A stretch of 64,000 bases of DNA from Neolentinus lepideus HHB14362 ss-1 (lineage: Eukaryota; Basidiomycota; Agaricomycetes; Gloeophyllales; Gloeophyllaceae), in contig KV425584.1 in the NCBI GenBank assembly GCA_001632425.1, forward strand, positions 1 through 64,000, in the 5' to 3' direction. Positions within the stretch are counted from its first letter, which is position 1; the number at the start of each line of letters is the position of its first letter. Positions 1 through 9,962 of this stretch are shown piece after piece. The notes under the pieces were generated by a model, which was not told where the DNA came from, made no database searches, and saw only the letters and a list, made by a program, of their open reading frames with translations. The position numbers and the translations under genes are program-made.

Positions 1-813
1 GCAAGTGGTTCATGACCCATATGCGAATGGATATCGTCTAGGCTGGCCCTCTGGAGTAGACGAATGTACTCTCTTGCAGAGCGAGACTCGAGAGTTCCAT
101 AGATCGGATCATCGTCCTCAGGCTCTTCTTCAGCTTCCGAGAACTCATCAACATCAGCGGGAAGCTGCAGTGGTGCTGCATTAGGAGTGTCAGATTGTAC
201 AACAGGAGTCTGTGGCCGGTTGTCGATGTCAGGATCTGGAGAGAAGCTCGGTTGACTAGTCTGGTGTGGTGAATCTGCAGGAGGAGGTATACCAGAGCCA
301 GAAACGAGAGAATCTTGCTCAGCTGTGTCAGAGACTTCGGCAGGTCCATCTGCAAAGCCAGAGTAACGAGCACCATCAGCGCCAGCCTCGGAGATGTTGC
401 CAAAGCATCGGGAGTCCTGGGAGCTGAAATAAGGGCCTGATAGTTCCAAAGAACCGGTAGGAGATGCTGTAGGTGGAAATTCCTGTAACGAGAGCCGAGT
501 TTGTTAGTAACAAGTGGTTGATGACAGAATTACATACGGTGCGAGGATAAACATCTGTGGTGGGAGGGGGCACCTTTGCCCGCTGTCTCTTGACGGATGG
601 AGCTACGACCCTCGATGTAGTATTTGCTGCATACATAGACGAGGATGCAGTAGACGAGGTGGCTTGACCGTTGTTCAACTTATCGGCCTCGTCACGGAAT
701 TCTTTATGTCTTTCCCATGTACGTTGTGAGACAGATTTACCGCCATGGCACTTATGGCAATAGCAGAATTTTTGAGTCTTGTCTGACGCAGGGGGGGCCT
801 TGCGCTTGGCCAT
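1..813 (-). CDS. CACTA/Tnp2-type transposon protein, N-terminal part (cut by left edge)
   Basis: Minus-strand gene starting at ATG 813 and running off the left edge. The first exon begins MAKRKAPPASDKTQKFCYCH and carries a Cys-rich cluster C-x-C-x2-C-H-G-G-K followed by a VSQRTWERH motif. This is the typical start of Tnp2-domain (CACTA superfamily) transposon proteins of agaricomycetes, where it probably forms a zinc-binding unit. An intron of about 55 nt (GTATGTAATT to CGTTACAG) is predicted near 480-535. It joins to an open, acidic, Ser/Pro-rich stretch ending near the edge in REYIRLLQRASLDDIHSHMG. The catalytic Tnp2 domain itself would lie left of base 1 and is not seen. The reading frame shows no stop within the window, so this copy may be intact or recently active. 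CACTA-like terminal repeats lie to its right at 1288-1521. Confidence 0.7.
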
Positions 814-875
814 ACTCGAACACAGATTGGACTTCTACTTAGTGGCGCGACACGATTATGCTTTGCAACTCAGCG

Positions 876-967
876 CGTCGTATGGCTTACTTAAGCAAAT
901 GCGAGCTTGCGAGGCCAGCTCGTCGCATAGCTTACTTAAGCAAAAACGAGAGCTTGCGAGGCCAGCT
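876..967. repeat. Tandem duplication, two units of 45-47 bp
   Basis: Two adjacent copies of a segment starting CGTCGTATGGCTTACTTAAG (876-920) and CGTCGCATAGCTTACTTAAG (921-967), both ending GAGGCCAGCT. They lie just upstream of the transposon gene start. They may be subterminal repeats of the CACTA element, which often serve as transposase binding sites, but no function can be shown. Confidence 0.7.
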
Positions 968-1287
968 GGGCTGAGCAAAACATTTTGCGGAGTGTTTGGG
1001 TGGGATCGAACACATGAGCTCAGAAAAAAGAACGCGTGTCATGCTATTTTTGACTACAATATGCGACAAAGACGAGCTCATTGATTGCCAGCAGAACTAA
1101 ACGATACTAAATTGTGGGCGTTCTTACTGGGCCTGAGGTACGAAGGAAAGCGTTTATATACGCTCAGAATGAGCGCTCTGCCGAACGATGAGCCCGTGGG
1201 AATGCTCTGCCGAGTAATCGGTGTGTGAAACATTTGTGGTATTGACTAGGAAGTTGGATGTCCGCTTCCAAGTCCGCTTGTAGTCAT

Positions 1288-1521
1288 CACTACAAAGTCA
1301 CTACAAACTTGTTTTGTAGTCTCATTTCTCGATATTTTCTTCCTCACTTTCATAGACTTGCTTCATTTTCTCCTTGCTTCTCAATATAAGCTTTTGGTAT
1401 ATATTTGCATTATTCAGAATATTTCTGTATTTTTAGCGTTTTATTTGCATTTGGGAGACCCAGTACACTCTGAGAGGTGTTTCTTACCGTGGGAACCAGA
1501 CTACAACGACGGTTTGTAGTG
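1288..1521. mobile_element. CACTA-like terminal/subterminal inverted repeats
   Basis: CACTACAAA occurs at 1288 and CACTACAAAC at 1299. The reverse complement GTTTGTAGTG lies at 1512-1521, with further TTGTAGT and ACTACAA copies between. Ends beginning CACTA define CACTA (En/Spm) transposons. Because the transposon gene at 1-813 is read leftwards, position 1521 could be the outer end of that element with 1288-1320 as subterminal repeats. Alternatively, 1288-1521 could be a short non-autonomous element. No clear 2-3 bp target duplication could be fixed. Confidence 0.5.
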
Positions 1522-1684
1522 GGTGGCGCGGCGTCGCGCGGCGTCGATTCCAAATGCTGGCCTCTGATTGGCCAGATGCTCGCTCGCGCGGGTCACAAAG
1601 GGTTTCAAACTTACTAGACTCTAGTGTATAATCTTAGCTTGTAATTGCCTCCTGACTTCACCAGTCAGTTCATTGAGTGGGCTT

Positions 1685-2435
1685 GGGATACCAGGAAGAG
1701 AATGACGTAGATGGCATGAGAGTTCCGCAAGATTTTATACACTGTTTACGTCATTGGTCACCAATAGATGGTATTTCCACTGAGAAAAATCGGAAAATTT
1801 GCTAAAAATGTCAGAAAAATTTGTACAATCTAAGGTGGCTGGCACCCACCCATTTGATTGTTTACTTGTTTGTGCACACCTTCCAAATATGGTAATTATT
1901 GATGTTGTATGTATCTTTCTTACCTTATACCAGTCTTCTGGCATTATTAGTCTATTCATTGAGTGTGTAGAGAATGACGTAGATAGCATGAAAATCTTGT
2001 GAGATTTTACACACTGTTTACATCATTGGTCACCAATAGCTGGTATTTCTGCTCAGAAAAATTGGAAAATTTGCTAAAAATATCGGAAAATTTTGTACAA
2101 CCCACTGGTACATACACATTTTGTTTATTTGTTTGGTTATACCTTCCAAATATGGTAAATATTGATGTTGTATATCTCTCTCTTACCTTATACTGGTCTA
2201 CTGGCTTTATTAGTGGGCTCATTGAGTGAACATGGAATACCAGAAAGAGCATGACATAGATGGCATGAAAGTCCTGTGAGATTTTACATCCAGCTTACAT
2301 CATTGGTCATCAATAACTCGTATTTCTGCTCAGAAAACCGTAAAATTTGCTAAAAATATCAGAAATATTTGTACAGCCCAGGGTGGCTGGCACATTTATT
2401 TGGGTGATTGTTTGTACCTTCTAAATATGGTAATT
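1685..2435. repeat. Diverged tandem repeat, three units of about 272-277 bp
   Basis: Three head-to-tail units begin at the motif AATGACGTAGATGGCATGA (near 1701), AATGACGTAGATAGCATGA (1973) and CATGACATAGATGGCATGA (2250). Each continues through TTCATCATTGGTCACCAATA-like and TTTGCTAAAAAT segments to a CCTTCCAAATATGGTAA box. The third unit is truncated. The region is AT-rich with stop codons in all frames of the consensus, so it looks non-coding and is probably part of a decayed mobile element. Confidence 0.8.
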
Positions 2436-2450
2436 TTTATGAGTCCAGAA

Positions 2451-2600
2451 GTTGTCAAAAATTTCTGTACCTCATTATAATTTAAAAAATCGTCAAAAAT
2501 GGATTGAGATAAGATTAAAATAGACTTTTAATCCCATTTAAATCCATTTAAAACCTTCTTTCCCCTGGTAATCCATTATAATGGGGCACAGAAGTTTCTG
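2451..2600. mobile_element. Small inverted-repeat element (MITE-like)
   Basis: The left arm at 2452-2481 (TTGTCAAAAATTTCTGTACC, then TCATTATAAT) is the near-perfect reverse complement of the right arm ATTATAATGGGGCACAGAAG, then TTTCTGACA, ending near 2600. About 150 bp with arms of about 30 bp and an AT-rich centre is the usual shape of a miniature inverted-repeat transposable element. It contains no open frame. No target-site duplication was obvious. Confidence 0.6.
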
Positions 2601-2688
2601 ACATGTGTGAAGGCATGTTTATATACACTCAAAATGAGCAATCAGTGGAATGTTGTGTGGAGTAAATTATTAATCTGCTTGTAGTGAT

Positions 2689-2922
2689 CACTACAAACTC
2701 ATTACAAAGTCATTTTTTAGTGTCTGTCCTCAATATTTACTGCATAACTTTCTTGGACTTGTTCAATTTTCTTCCTGCTTCTCAATATCAGTTTATGCTA
2801 TGCATGTGCATTATTTGGAATATTTTTGTATTTTTAGTGTTTTCTTTGCTTTCAAGATACCCGGTGCACACTCAGCAGGGCTTCTTACTGAGGGAACCCT
2901 ACTACAACAACAGTTTGTAGTG
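2689..2922. repeat. Second, diverged copy of the 1288-1521 CACTA-like end
   Basis: CACTACAAAC at 2689-2698 and GTTTGTAGTG at 2913-2922 match the ends of the block at 1288-1521. The interior aligns along its length: both contain a CTTGCTTCTCAATAT-like run, a TATTTTTGTATTTTTAG-like run and ACTACAAC just before the end. Similarity continues leftwards to about 2608, matching about 1150, so the copied unit is larger than the CACTA-flanked part. Confidence 0.65.
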
Positions 2923-3007
2923 GGTGGCACAGTAGAGGGGAATCAATAGCTACAGTGGTATTGTTGGGACTTTCCATGCCACATTATAATTGATTACCAG
3001 CAGAAAG

Positions 3008-3083
3008 ATGGATTTAAATGGGATTAACAATCCATTTTAGACCATTTTTCAATTATAATGAAGTACAAAAATTTCTGACAATT
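3008..3083. repeat. Inverted copy of the 2452-2549 segment
   Basis: The reverse complement of 3008-3083 (starting TAATTGTCAGAAATTTTTGT) aligns with 2452-2549, including the shared run TTAATCCCATTTAAATCCAT. The two arms enclose the CACTA-like block at 2689-2922. Either one element inserted inside another, or 2451-3083 moved as one unit. Confidence 0.6.
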
Positions 3084-3110
3084 ATTATAATATGCTCAGA
3101 AAATGTAACA

Positions 3111-3170
3111 AGTGACCTCAGGACTCGTACCCATGCCATGTGGAGCAGTGGCCCTCTACCACAAGTCACC
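3111..3170 (-). other. tRNA-like sequence, possible SINE head or tRNA relic
   Basis: On the minus strand a 60-nt segment has GGTGACT at its start and GGTCACT at its end; these can pair over 7 bp as an acceptor stem. Inside are a box-A-like TGGTAGAGGG, a 4-bp stem GCCA..TGGC in the anticodon-arm position, and a box-B-like GGTACGAGTCC (consensus GGTTCGANTCC). It is about 12 nt shorter than a real tRNA and its arms are imperfect, so it is not a working tRNA. Internal polymerase III boxes followed by repeat sequence are the hallmark of tRNA-derived SINEs. The downstream minus-strand sequence is the repeat at 3008-3083. Confidence 0.4.
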
Positions 3171-3568
3171 CAGACTCAGATGAAGTTGTATAGACCCCCA
3201 TTCAACTTTTGATTCAGATCGACCAAGACAGATCCAACAGGTTATGCTGCCGGAGTAGCAGTGCAGAGTACCTCCGAACCGGAGATTAGGTGACATAACA
3301 TAGCGTGATCAGCGGATCCTCATTGAATGTTATGCGATCTATTTCTGTGGTTCTGGACTAGCGAGTGTATATAGAAAGAATTCAAATCTCGAGCGTTAAT
3401 TTTACGAAGGGTAGAGTACGACCACATACGTTTCCATGCGTAGATAAGCCAAGCTTAACAAGGGATTAATGGTGAGAATGTTGATTGAATACATGACCAG
3501 ATACCGATCAGCAACTTGAAGTGCTCAATGCTACAGAGAACTGACATGCGTGAGGTAGATCAGCTCAA
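3171..3568. other. No gene seen
   Basis: About 400 bases between the tRNA-like sequence and the LTR. Only very short open frames; no recognised motif on either strand. Confidence 0.5.
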
Positions 3569-3907
3569 TGTTGTGCCAGTCGACAGTCAGTCGACTCGGT
3601 CAACATGTCGACTGGTCGACTAGTCAGCCGCCCGGCATGTTGACTGACAGTCTTGTTGACTATCGCAGGCATGTTGGCTTTCCCATGCCTACATATATAA
3701 GTAGAAGCAAATGCTATAACGGTTATCCAGTTAAGTAGATGTTTCATCCCGATGAGCGATGAGTTACTTACCAGTAATGCCTCTAAGTATTTTGAAGTGC
3801 TGAAATGGGCACTGTGACTTCGTTTCTCCTTGGATTCGCTTTGAAGTCGCGCGCGCGAGGACAATGCGATTCTCACGGTTGTGGCTCAAGTTGCATGTTA
3901 CAACACA
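3569..3907. mobile_element. Probable solo LTR (about 339 bp)
   Basis: Starts TGTTGTGCC and ends TTACAACACA, so it has the TG..CA ends of retrotransposon LTRs with a short TGTTG/CAACA inverted repeat. It is flanked by the direct repeat TCAA (3565-3568 and 3908-3911). A TATA-like ACATATATAAG at about 3690-3700 lies in the position expected for the LTR promoter. The first 90 bases are rich in GTCGAC. No gag/pol coding sequence or second LTR adjoins it, so it would be a solo LTR left by recombination. A 4-bp rather than 5-bp target duplication makes the call tentative. Confidence 0.5.
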
Positions 3908-4342
3908 TCAATAAGATCTATGCTGCTTTTTTGTCAACAGTGTTTTTTTATGTACCCTAGGTAATTTGGAAGAAAACGTGAGCAGAAGCATTGGTTCGAA
4001 ATTCGAACAGAGGGCGACCGTCGTTCGCCACCCGCTCGGAAAATACCATTGCAGATCACGTTCGGCACAAGGAGGCCCCTTCCTCATTCGTGCCTTCCGC
4101 CCGAGATTTTCCTTCATCAATTCTGCTGAGACCCACTTTGCAAAGTCTTCAAAGCCGCCGATGACGACTTTGAAGTTACATGAAGTCATCAATTCTTGAA
4201 GTGAGCTGCAAAGAGGAAGCAACACTAGGTCACGGTCGACAGTTGACCGTGGTCGACTAGTCGTTCGTTATCAGCTGAGGATGATCATAATCTTTAGCGG
4301 ATCACAAACGATTGCGATTGCAATCAGAACACTTAAGCCATA
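3908..4342. other. Intergenic, with an LTR-like fragment
   Basis: No recognised gene; a 105-codon minus-strand frame (3908-4225) has no motif I know. At 4233-4262 the run GGTCGACTAGTCGTTCG resembles GGTCGACTAGTCAGCCG in the LTR at 3569-3907 and contains ACGGTC..GACCGT as a small inverted repeat. This may be a fragment of a related LTR. Confidence 0.4.
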
Positions 4343-7300
4343 TCACTGTAAAGTAATCTGCCCAAAGAGTCGATGATCCCTACTACTTGCCCCGATGGTC
4401 ACGCCAATCTCTCCTGCGCTAGAGACTTCCCACATCTGGGTCTCCACATTCCAGTATGAGAGGTCGTACGGCGAAAGGTTGAACGTGACTTGCTCAAATT
4501 GGCCGGGGACGAGGAAGACAGAGTCAAAGCCTTTGAGGACGTACGGAGGCTCGTTCAGAGAGGAGGGGAAAGTCACGTAGAGTTGTGGAATCTGAAACCA
4601 GTCAGTTAGGACTAAACAGGAAGAAGGGGAACCATACTTCATGGCCGGCCACTGTACCGTTATTCTGGAGGGTAAAGGTGACGCTTACAGCCGACTCGTG
4701 CAAACTATAGAACGAAGTAGATGAATTGGTGAGTTGGGAAATCTGAAGTGCTACTAACGAGGCATCCAAGGACGCTCCCACAGCTGTTGCATTGTAGTTC
4801 GATCCAGACGTAACGGAGCCACTGACACTTATGCCAGAGTAGTCGAATGTCGTGTATGAGAGGCCAAAGCCGAACTCATAGCGAGGCTCAATATTGGCCT
4901 GAGTACCTCTTCATCAGGCCTACAGCTTCTGCTACTTGCGGACTAGGCGACTCACCTGGTCAAAGTGACGATAATCGATGAACAAACCTTCACTATAGGG
5001 AATTTGAAGAGTCGTAAGGGAAATATTGAAATTAACTTGGGCCGGGTAGTCGCTCTGGTTCTTGGCAATCGTGTAGGGCAAGCGCCCGCTGAGTCAGAGT
5101 TCTTAGGTACGCCCTTGCATTAATAGTCGGGAATTCATACCTTGGGTTGTAATCACCCCACAGCACATCAATGAGCCCATTGCCTGATCGTCTCGACTGA
5201 GTAAAACTGTGAGATGACGCCGGCAGTGAACCTGAACCTACCTGCTTCCTGTCCTGGCAATCCGCTCCATATCAAACCAGTCACTGTTCAACACACCAGT
5301 AAATACCATCAGAAACCACAGTTCCACAAGCTGATAATAGACGTACCATTGGGATGATCAATCCATGCATCCACAATAATCGGGCCGACCGTATTCACGA
5401 TAACAATCGTGTTGTTGTTCACACTAGCAACTTTCTGGACAAGGTCATCCTATCGAGGTTGTCTCATTAGCGTCACTCCATCTCTCAAAGATGTAATCTA
5501 AAACCAGCATAGAGAAACGCACGCCATTATGCCAAGCATTCAAATTATTCCGATCCCCATCAGTCCACTCAACAATATACCCAAACTCTCCACTATCCGC
5601 GGTGATGAACACAAGCGCAACATCCGTGCCCGTCCCAGCTGTCGCTGCAGCGTTTAGGTCACTGTCACTGAGCGAGGGAACCACTGTGGTGTTGGTGGTC
5701 TGCGACCGGTTTGTGATTGCATCAATAGGCTAGATCGCGAAGTTTCAGGACAAGTTTCCCCTTGTTCTGACTGCGCACTTACAGCAATCAGGTAAGGGTA
5801 ATTAGCTGTTCTGAAGAAACCGTCAACTTCTCTACCTTCCGGAATAAAACGGTGCGCTCACCCACTACCCCAACCCATACCCAGGACACCATCGTCACAA
5901 GACCGGTCTGCGCAGCTAATGGAAATTTCAGCAGAATAAATATCACTATCCTAGAGCACTTACGCATTTGGCCCAGATGGATTAGACCCAGCTCCGTTGC
6001 CTTCACCCCATCAGCCGCTTAGTGCAAGCTTGCACCAGACATGTACTTACCGATAACAGCAATGGACCGCGGCGCCGTGAGCGGCAGCACACCCTTGTCG
6101 TTCTTCAGTAAAACAGTGCCCGCAGCGTCAATCGTACGTATCAAGCTGCAAATCAATTTGTCTATTAGGCCGAAACATTGAGTCCTAGAGGTAACATGGA
6201 GCGCACCTCGCGTGATCGCCCTGCACATCAGGACCGCCCGAGCCAAGATTCGGCGTGGGATAGTCTTGGTCCTGCCCCAGAAGGTACCTGCCCGAGTTCC
6301 GTTCGGTCAGTTCTGGGGCTTCCCCTGGTCGGCTCAGGGAGACTTACCATGCAGCTAAGATGCGAGTGGCCATATCCTGAGGAGTATCATCTCAGTTCAG
6401 CACAACGGGACCGAAAAGGAGATAGAATGATTCACGCACGTCAACACGGCTCTGGTTAACAGTGCCTACGTCCACAGCAATGGCAAGAGTCTCTCCGAAC
6501 CAACTACAGTCATCACACAATGCTCCTCAACTCCTGCAGTCCACTATGTATCAATCGAAACACACCTGATGCCAGACCCGGGTAAGACATCGCCAGGCAT
6601 AGTGACCTAGGAAATATTTACAGATTCGACTCAGTCATTCTCTGGCAAAAACACAAGTTGCACGTACGTCGAGCCCGTGGTTAGCTGCATCAGCGGTGGA
6701 GTGCGTGGCATACCAATCTGCCCGAATCACGTCAGTAGGTCAAGATCATGTGACCGGTTTAGACATTCATACCAGACATAACCCCTATACAATCCTGAAT
6801 GAGCTGGTGCCGTGTGTATGTAGTGGAGGAAGGACGAAACAGACATGTACTTACATCCGCGGAACCCAAGCTCTCCTTTCAAGTATCCATTCAGCGTCGC
6901 ATTATTCTCGCACGCGTACGAATTGTTGACTGTAACCACAGGCGTTATAACATCGTGAGGACGCCCGCCTGACTGACAGAGTCTACTCGCCTTCATCTGC
7001 AATACAAAGCTAAGCTGATAATATAGAGACAATGCTCTATTGACCGGGACTTACTGTAGCTGCACATAACAGCTGCGACGTTTGCCTGCATGCTCCGTAG
7101 GAACTGGACAGCAGTCACGAGCGACACGTATAATACGAGAGAAAGATGGAAAGAAATACATACAGGGTGCAAGTACAATTCGTGCTCCTACATGTACAGA
7201 TCCATCAATGAGGCTTATTAGCTCAAAACCGCGAGGGCACAATTTACCGTTCTATCATCGACATTCGATGAACTCGACGCCCGAGAGCGTTCCTGCTCAC

Positions 7301-8434
7301 TATTAATCGGACCCAATTAGTTTCATCGCAGACCGCTGAGACTTAGCGGTCTGCTCTTACTTATTTATAAAGTGCTTCGCAACAGCCTGTACACCCCGCG
7401 ACTGGATACCGAGGACACTCTGGTACGCGCCCTCACCCGAGAGGTACGGATCGGCGCCGAATCTGGGTTGAGAAACAGTGAGTCCAAGGTCTGAATCACG
7501 GAATGGATCATCATGCACCCTTCCCAAGCACGTCCAGAGGCAGGGAGTCGCATCAAGTTCCTGCCACATACGCATCGTGAACACTAATGCTCTAACTCAG
7601 TTACTGAACGTATGTGAGATACATGTACGGCCCGAGCTGGACGTTCACGCCCTTGCCGCGGAATTCCTCGCCCATTGCAACGCCGCGCAGGTACATCAGA
7701 GTGCGGTTCCATCTGTGCACAGATCGTGAGAGTTTCTCCTAGTAGAATATCGCTCGGATCGACTAACGTGGCAGCGACAGTAATTCCGCTGTCGGTGCGA
7801 CATCTCGTCAGTACAGGACTTGATAGGGAGCTAGCCACTTACGCAGGAAAGGCCGAGTTACCTTGCGTACTCTTCACGCCGAGAGCGCTATCTATAATGG
7901 CTCTTAGCTTGCGTCAAGCAATGGGTCGTCGAAGACAGACCTTGCAAACATATGCCTGGGAAGCTAATATTGCCAATAGATGCAATGTTGCCCGTACAGG
8001 AACCTGTTCTTGCTCAATGCTTGCATAATCGGGGATTTATGGTGATGACTGACTGGAGAAGTAACCCTCGCCTATGGTCCGTATTGGCATGAACAGAGTG
8101 GAATACAGCGGGTTGCCTGACACACCAGTAGTAAGAATGACTTTCTCGGAAAGACTTAGATTTGCAATCGCTGCTTCAGCCTATAGACATTGAGAACCAA
8201 CATGAGTCGCGCCATGACTTGATGTGTACCTTGACATAGGCAGCATCCCATTCCGTCGACGCCGCTGTTCCACAAATCAATCCGATTCTTCAAGACCTCA
8301 TACAATGGACTCTATAAAATCCCAGTCAAACTCTCTACTTGACCGAGCCAGAAAGAATGACACTCACCACGCTGCGCACCTACAAACGATAAAAGAGTGG
8401 CAAAAGTAAGCGAAAAGAGGGAAACCCTAGCCAT
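4343..8434 (-). CDS. Secreted GH3 beta-glucosidase
   Basis: Glycoside hydrolase family 3 enzymes release glucose from the non-reducing ends of beta-glucosides such as cellobiose. Start ATG 8434: exon 1 encodes a signal peptide (MARVSLFSLTFATLLSFVGA). Splicing about 31 short introns gives roughly 730 residues without a stop. Landmarks in order: LTTGSCTGNI, GVNVQLGP, GRAWEGFGADPYLSGEG, KHFINNEQE, the nucleophile motif VMSDW (about residue 246, the Asp codon split by an intron), the second domain with LLKNDKGVLPL and GMGWGSGT, GLPGQEAGNG, GRLPYTIAK, YEFGFGLSYTTF, and a C-terminal fibronectin-III-like domain ending at 4343. Reading through needs one 6-nt exon (6991-6996) and one GC-AG intron (6930-6990). 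The glycine-proline pair usual after the acid-pocket Asp (DGPLG) is DSALG here. Probably functional, for cellulose or glycoside breakdown outside the cell. Confidence 0.93.
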
Positions 8435-8488
8435 CTCTGGCGTTCAGAAGAGACGAGGGGGGACGGCGGGCAAAGGGCAGTTAAAGGT

Positions 8489-8503
8489 CAATATATATAA
8501 AAT
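8489..8503 (-). promoter_or_regulatory. TATA box of the GH3 gene
   Basis: Minus strand TTTTATATATATTG about 60 bases before the start codon at 8434, a normal spacing for a strong, regulated fungal promoter. Confidence 0.55.
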
Positions 8504-9962
8504 CACAGATCTGGCTGCGATAGAACGGCCCCCGCAGCCCGGCTAGTAAGCTGTCGTGTGCCTCCATGTCCAGGGGAGAAGTAGCGATTCGCCACGGAGA
8601 TCAGACCCATTTCTTATTCCTCGTTACTCGTTACGGCGGCCAAGGCGTCTAAAACAGTCTGCACGGACTGACAAAAGCCTTTACAGACGTGGGGATGAAT
8701 CCCCGAGCCAACAACGTCACGCGTGTCTATCGGGCATGTCCCATTTATATCTGATTGACAAGAAAGTAACAGTCAATCGACTTGAACTGAAGCTTGCGAT
8801 GCGGAGTCGTTGAAGAACATGGAAAGGAAAAAGAAGTTGATCTCGCACTCGCCCGCTGTGACCTAGAGGTACCGCCACTGGACCCAAACAATCTCAGGAT
8901 ATTTGTCGATAATTGCCTGTACATTACCGTGGGAGTCCACGATCCGGGACGCCCTAGGAAGCGGGACACCTCTATATCTCGACAGCGACTGCACTGTTCA
9001 CCAAACCGCTTGTGCGTACCTTGAGCACACCCCCATGGCATCTGACTGTCCGATTTTGAAGAGAATTGAGAGAGGAATGGAAGACTGACGGGTTCAGCAA
9101 GTTGGGGCACTTTTTTGCCTGTGTCACATGTCTCGATTTGGTGAGACACCCAATATTGCCATTGCTGCTCTTCTCTCGTCTCACCCCCGCTCTTTGTGAT
9201 ACCATACAAATACTTTCAATATCTACCTTTCCAATGATATAATTTTTGGAGAGCTAGAGCTAGGACCGGGAACACTGTAATGATGATGAAAGTGGCCCAG
9301 TTCCTAGTCTCAGTGCATATTTGACCTGTCTCGAAACTTTGCGTGTAGTTCTACCAGTTTCCCATGAATTTCCTGGATTAGTGTGTCAAAATGTTGACAA
9401 GAAAGATCCCTATAAGACCGTATAGTTACTTCATAGAAATCTGCATGTCTGCGGGAGCTAGAGGAAATATACGCTAGAGTGTCCCGGATCTAGACCCTAG
9501 ACAGTAAATAAGTCAATGATCCAGCCCTGTGTTTCAAAAAGAGTCGACCAGCGTTTACCGCCAATGGTCAGAAGACCTCACCGGCGTCAACGCACTGCTT
9601 TCACGGACCGCTTCCAATCTGCGTGTACGGTAGCTACGGGGAACGACCTGATCAAGACTTTGTAGCACAACAGTGGGCATACACTAGGAGAGGAGAGGAG
9701 AAAAGAGGGTGTAGGTATTTTACCTGACTGGTCCATTAAATACCAAACAACGAAATATTCGTATGACATAGCTGTTTGTCAGACCTGTCAACGCGTCAAG
9801 TCAGGGCATATGCCTTCGATCTGCGGTGCCGACTGCATTGTTTAATTGCCACAGCACTGTGATCCAAGTCGAACATCTTGATATACAGATGGCCCAGCCT
9901 CCGGTGCGGGTGTCAGTACAGTGTTCACGGTATGTTATTAGTTCATTCAGAAACCGCGCTTC
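8504..9962. other. Intergenic region, upstream of the GH3 gene and downstream of the left membrane-protein gene
   Basis: About 1.45 kb. Open frames on both strands at 8556-9209 (the longest 154 codons, minus) show no family motif and overlap each other, so they look random. Nothing else recognised. Confidence 0.45.

Noticed and set aside
3565..3876. 103-codon minus-strand frame
   Set aside because: Lies wholly inside the probable solo LTR and has no motif.
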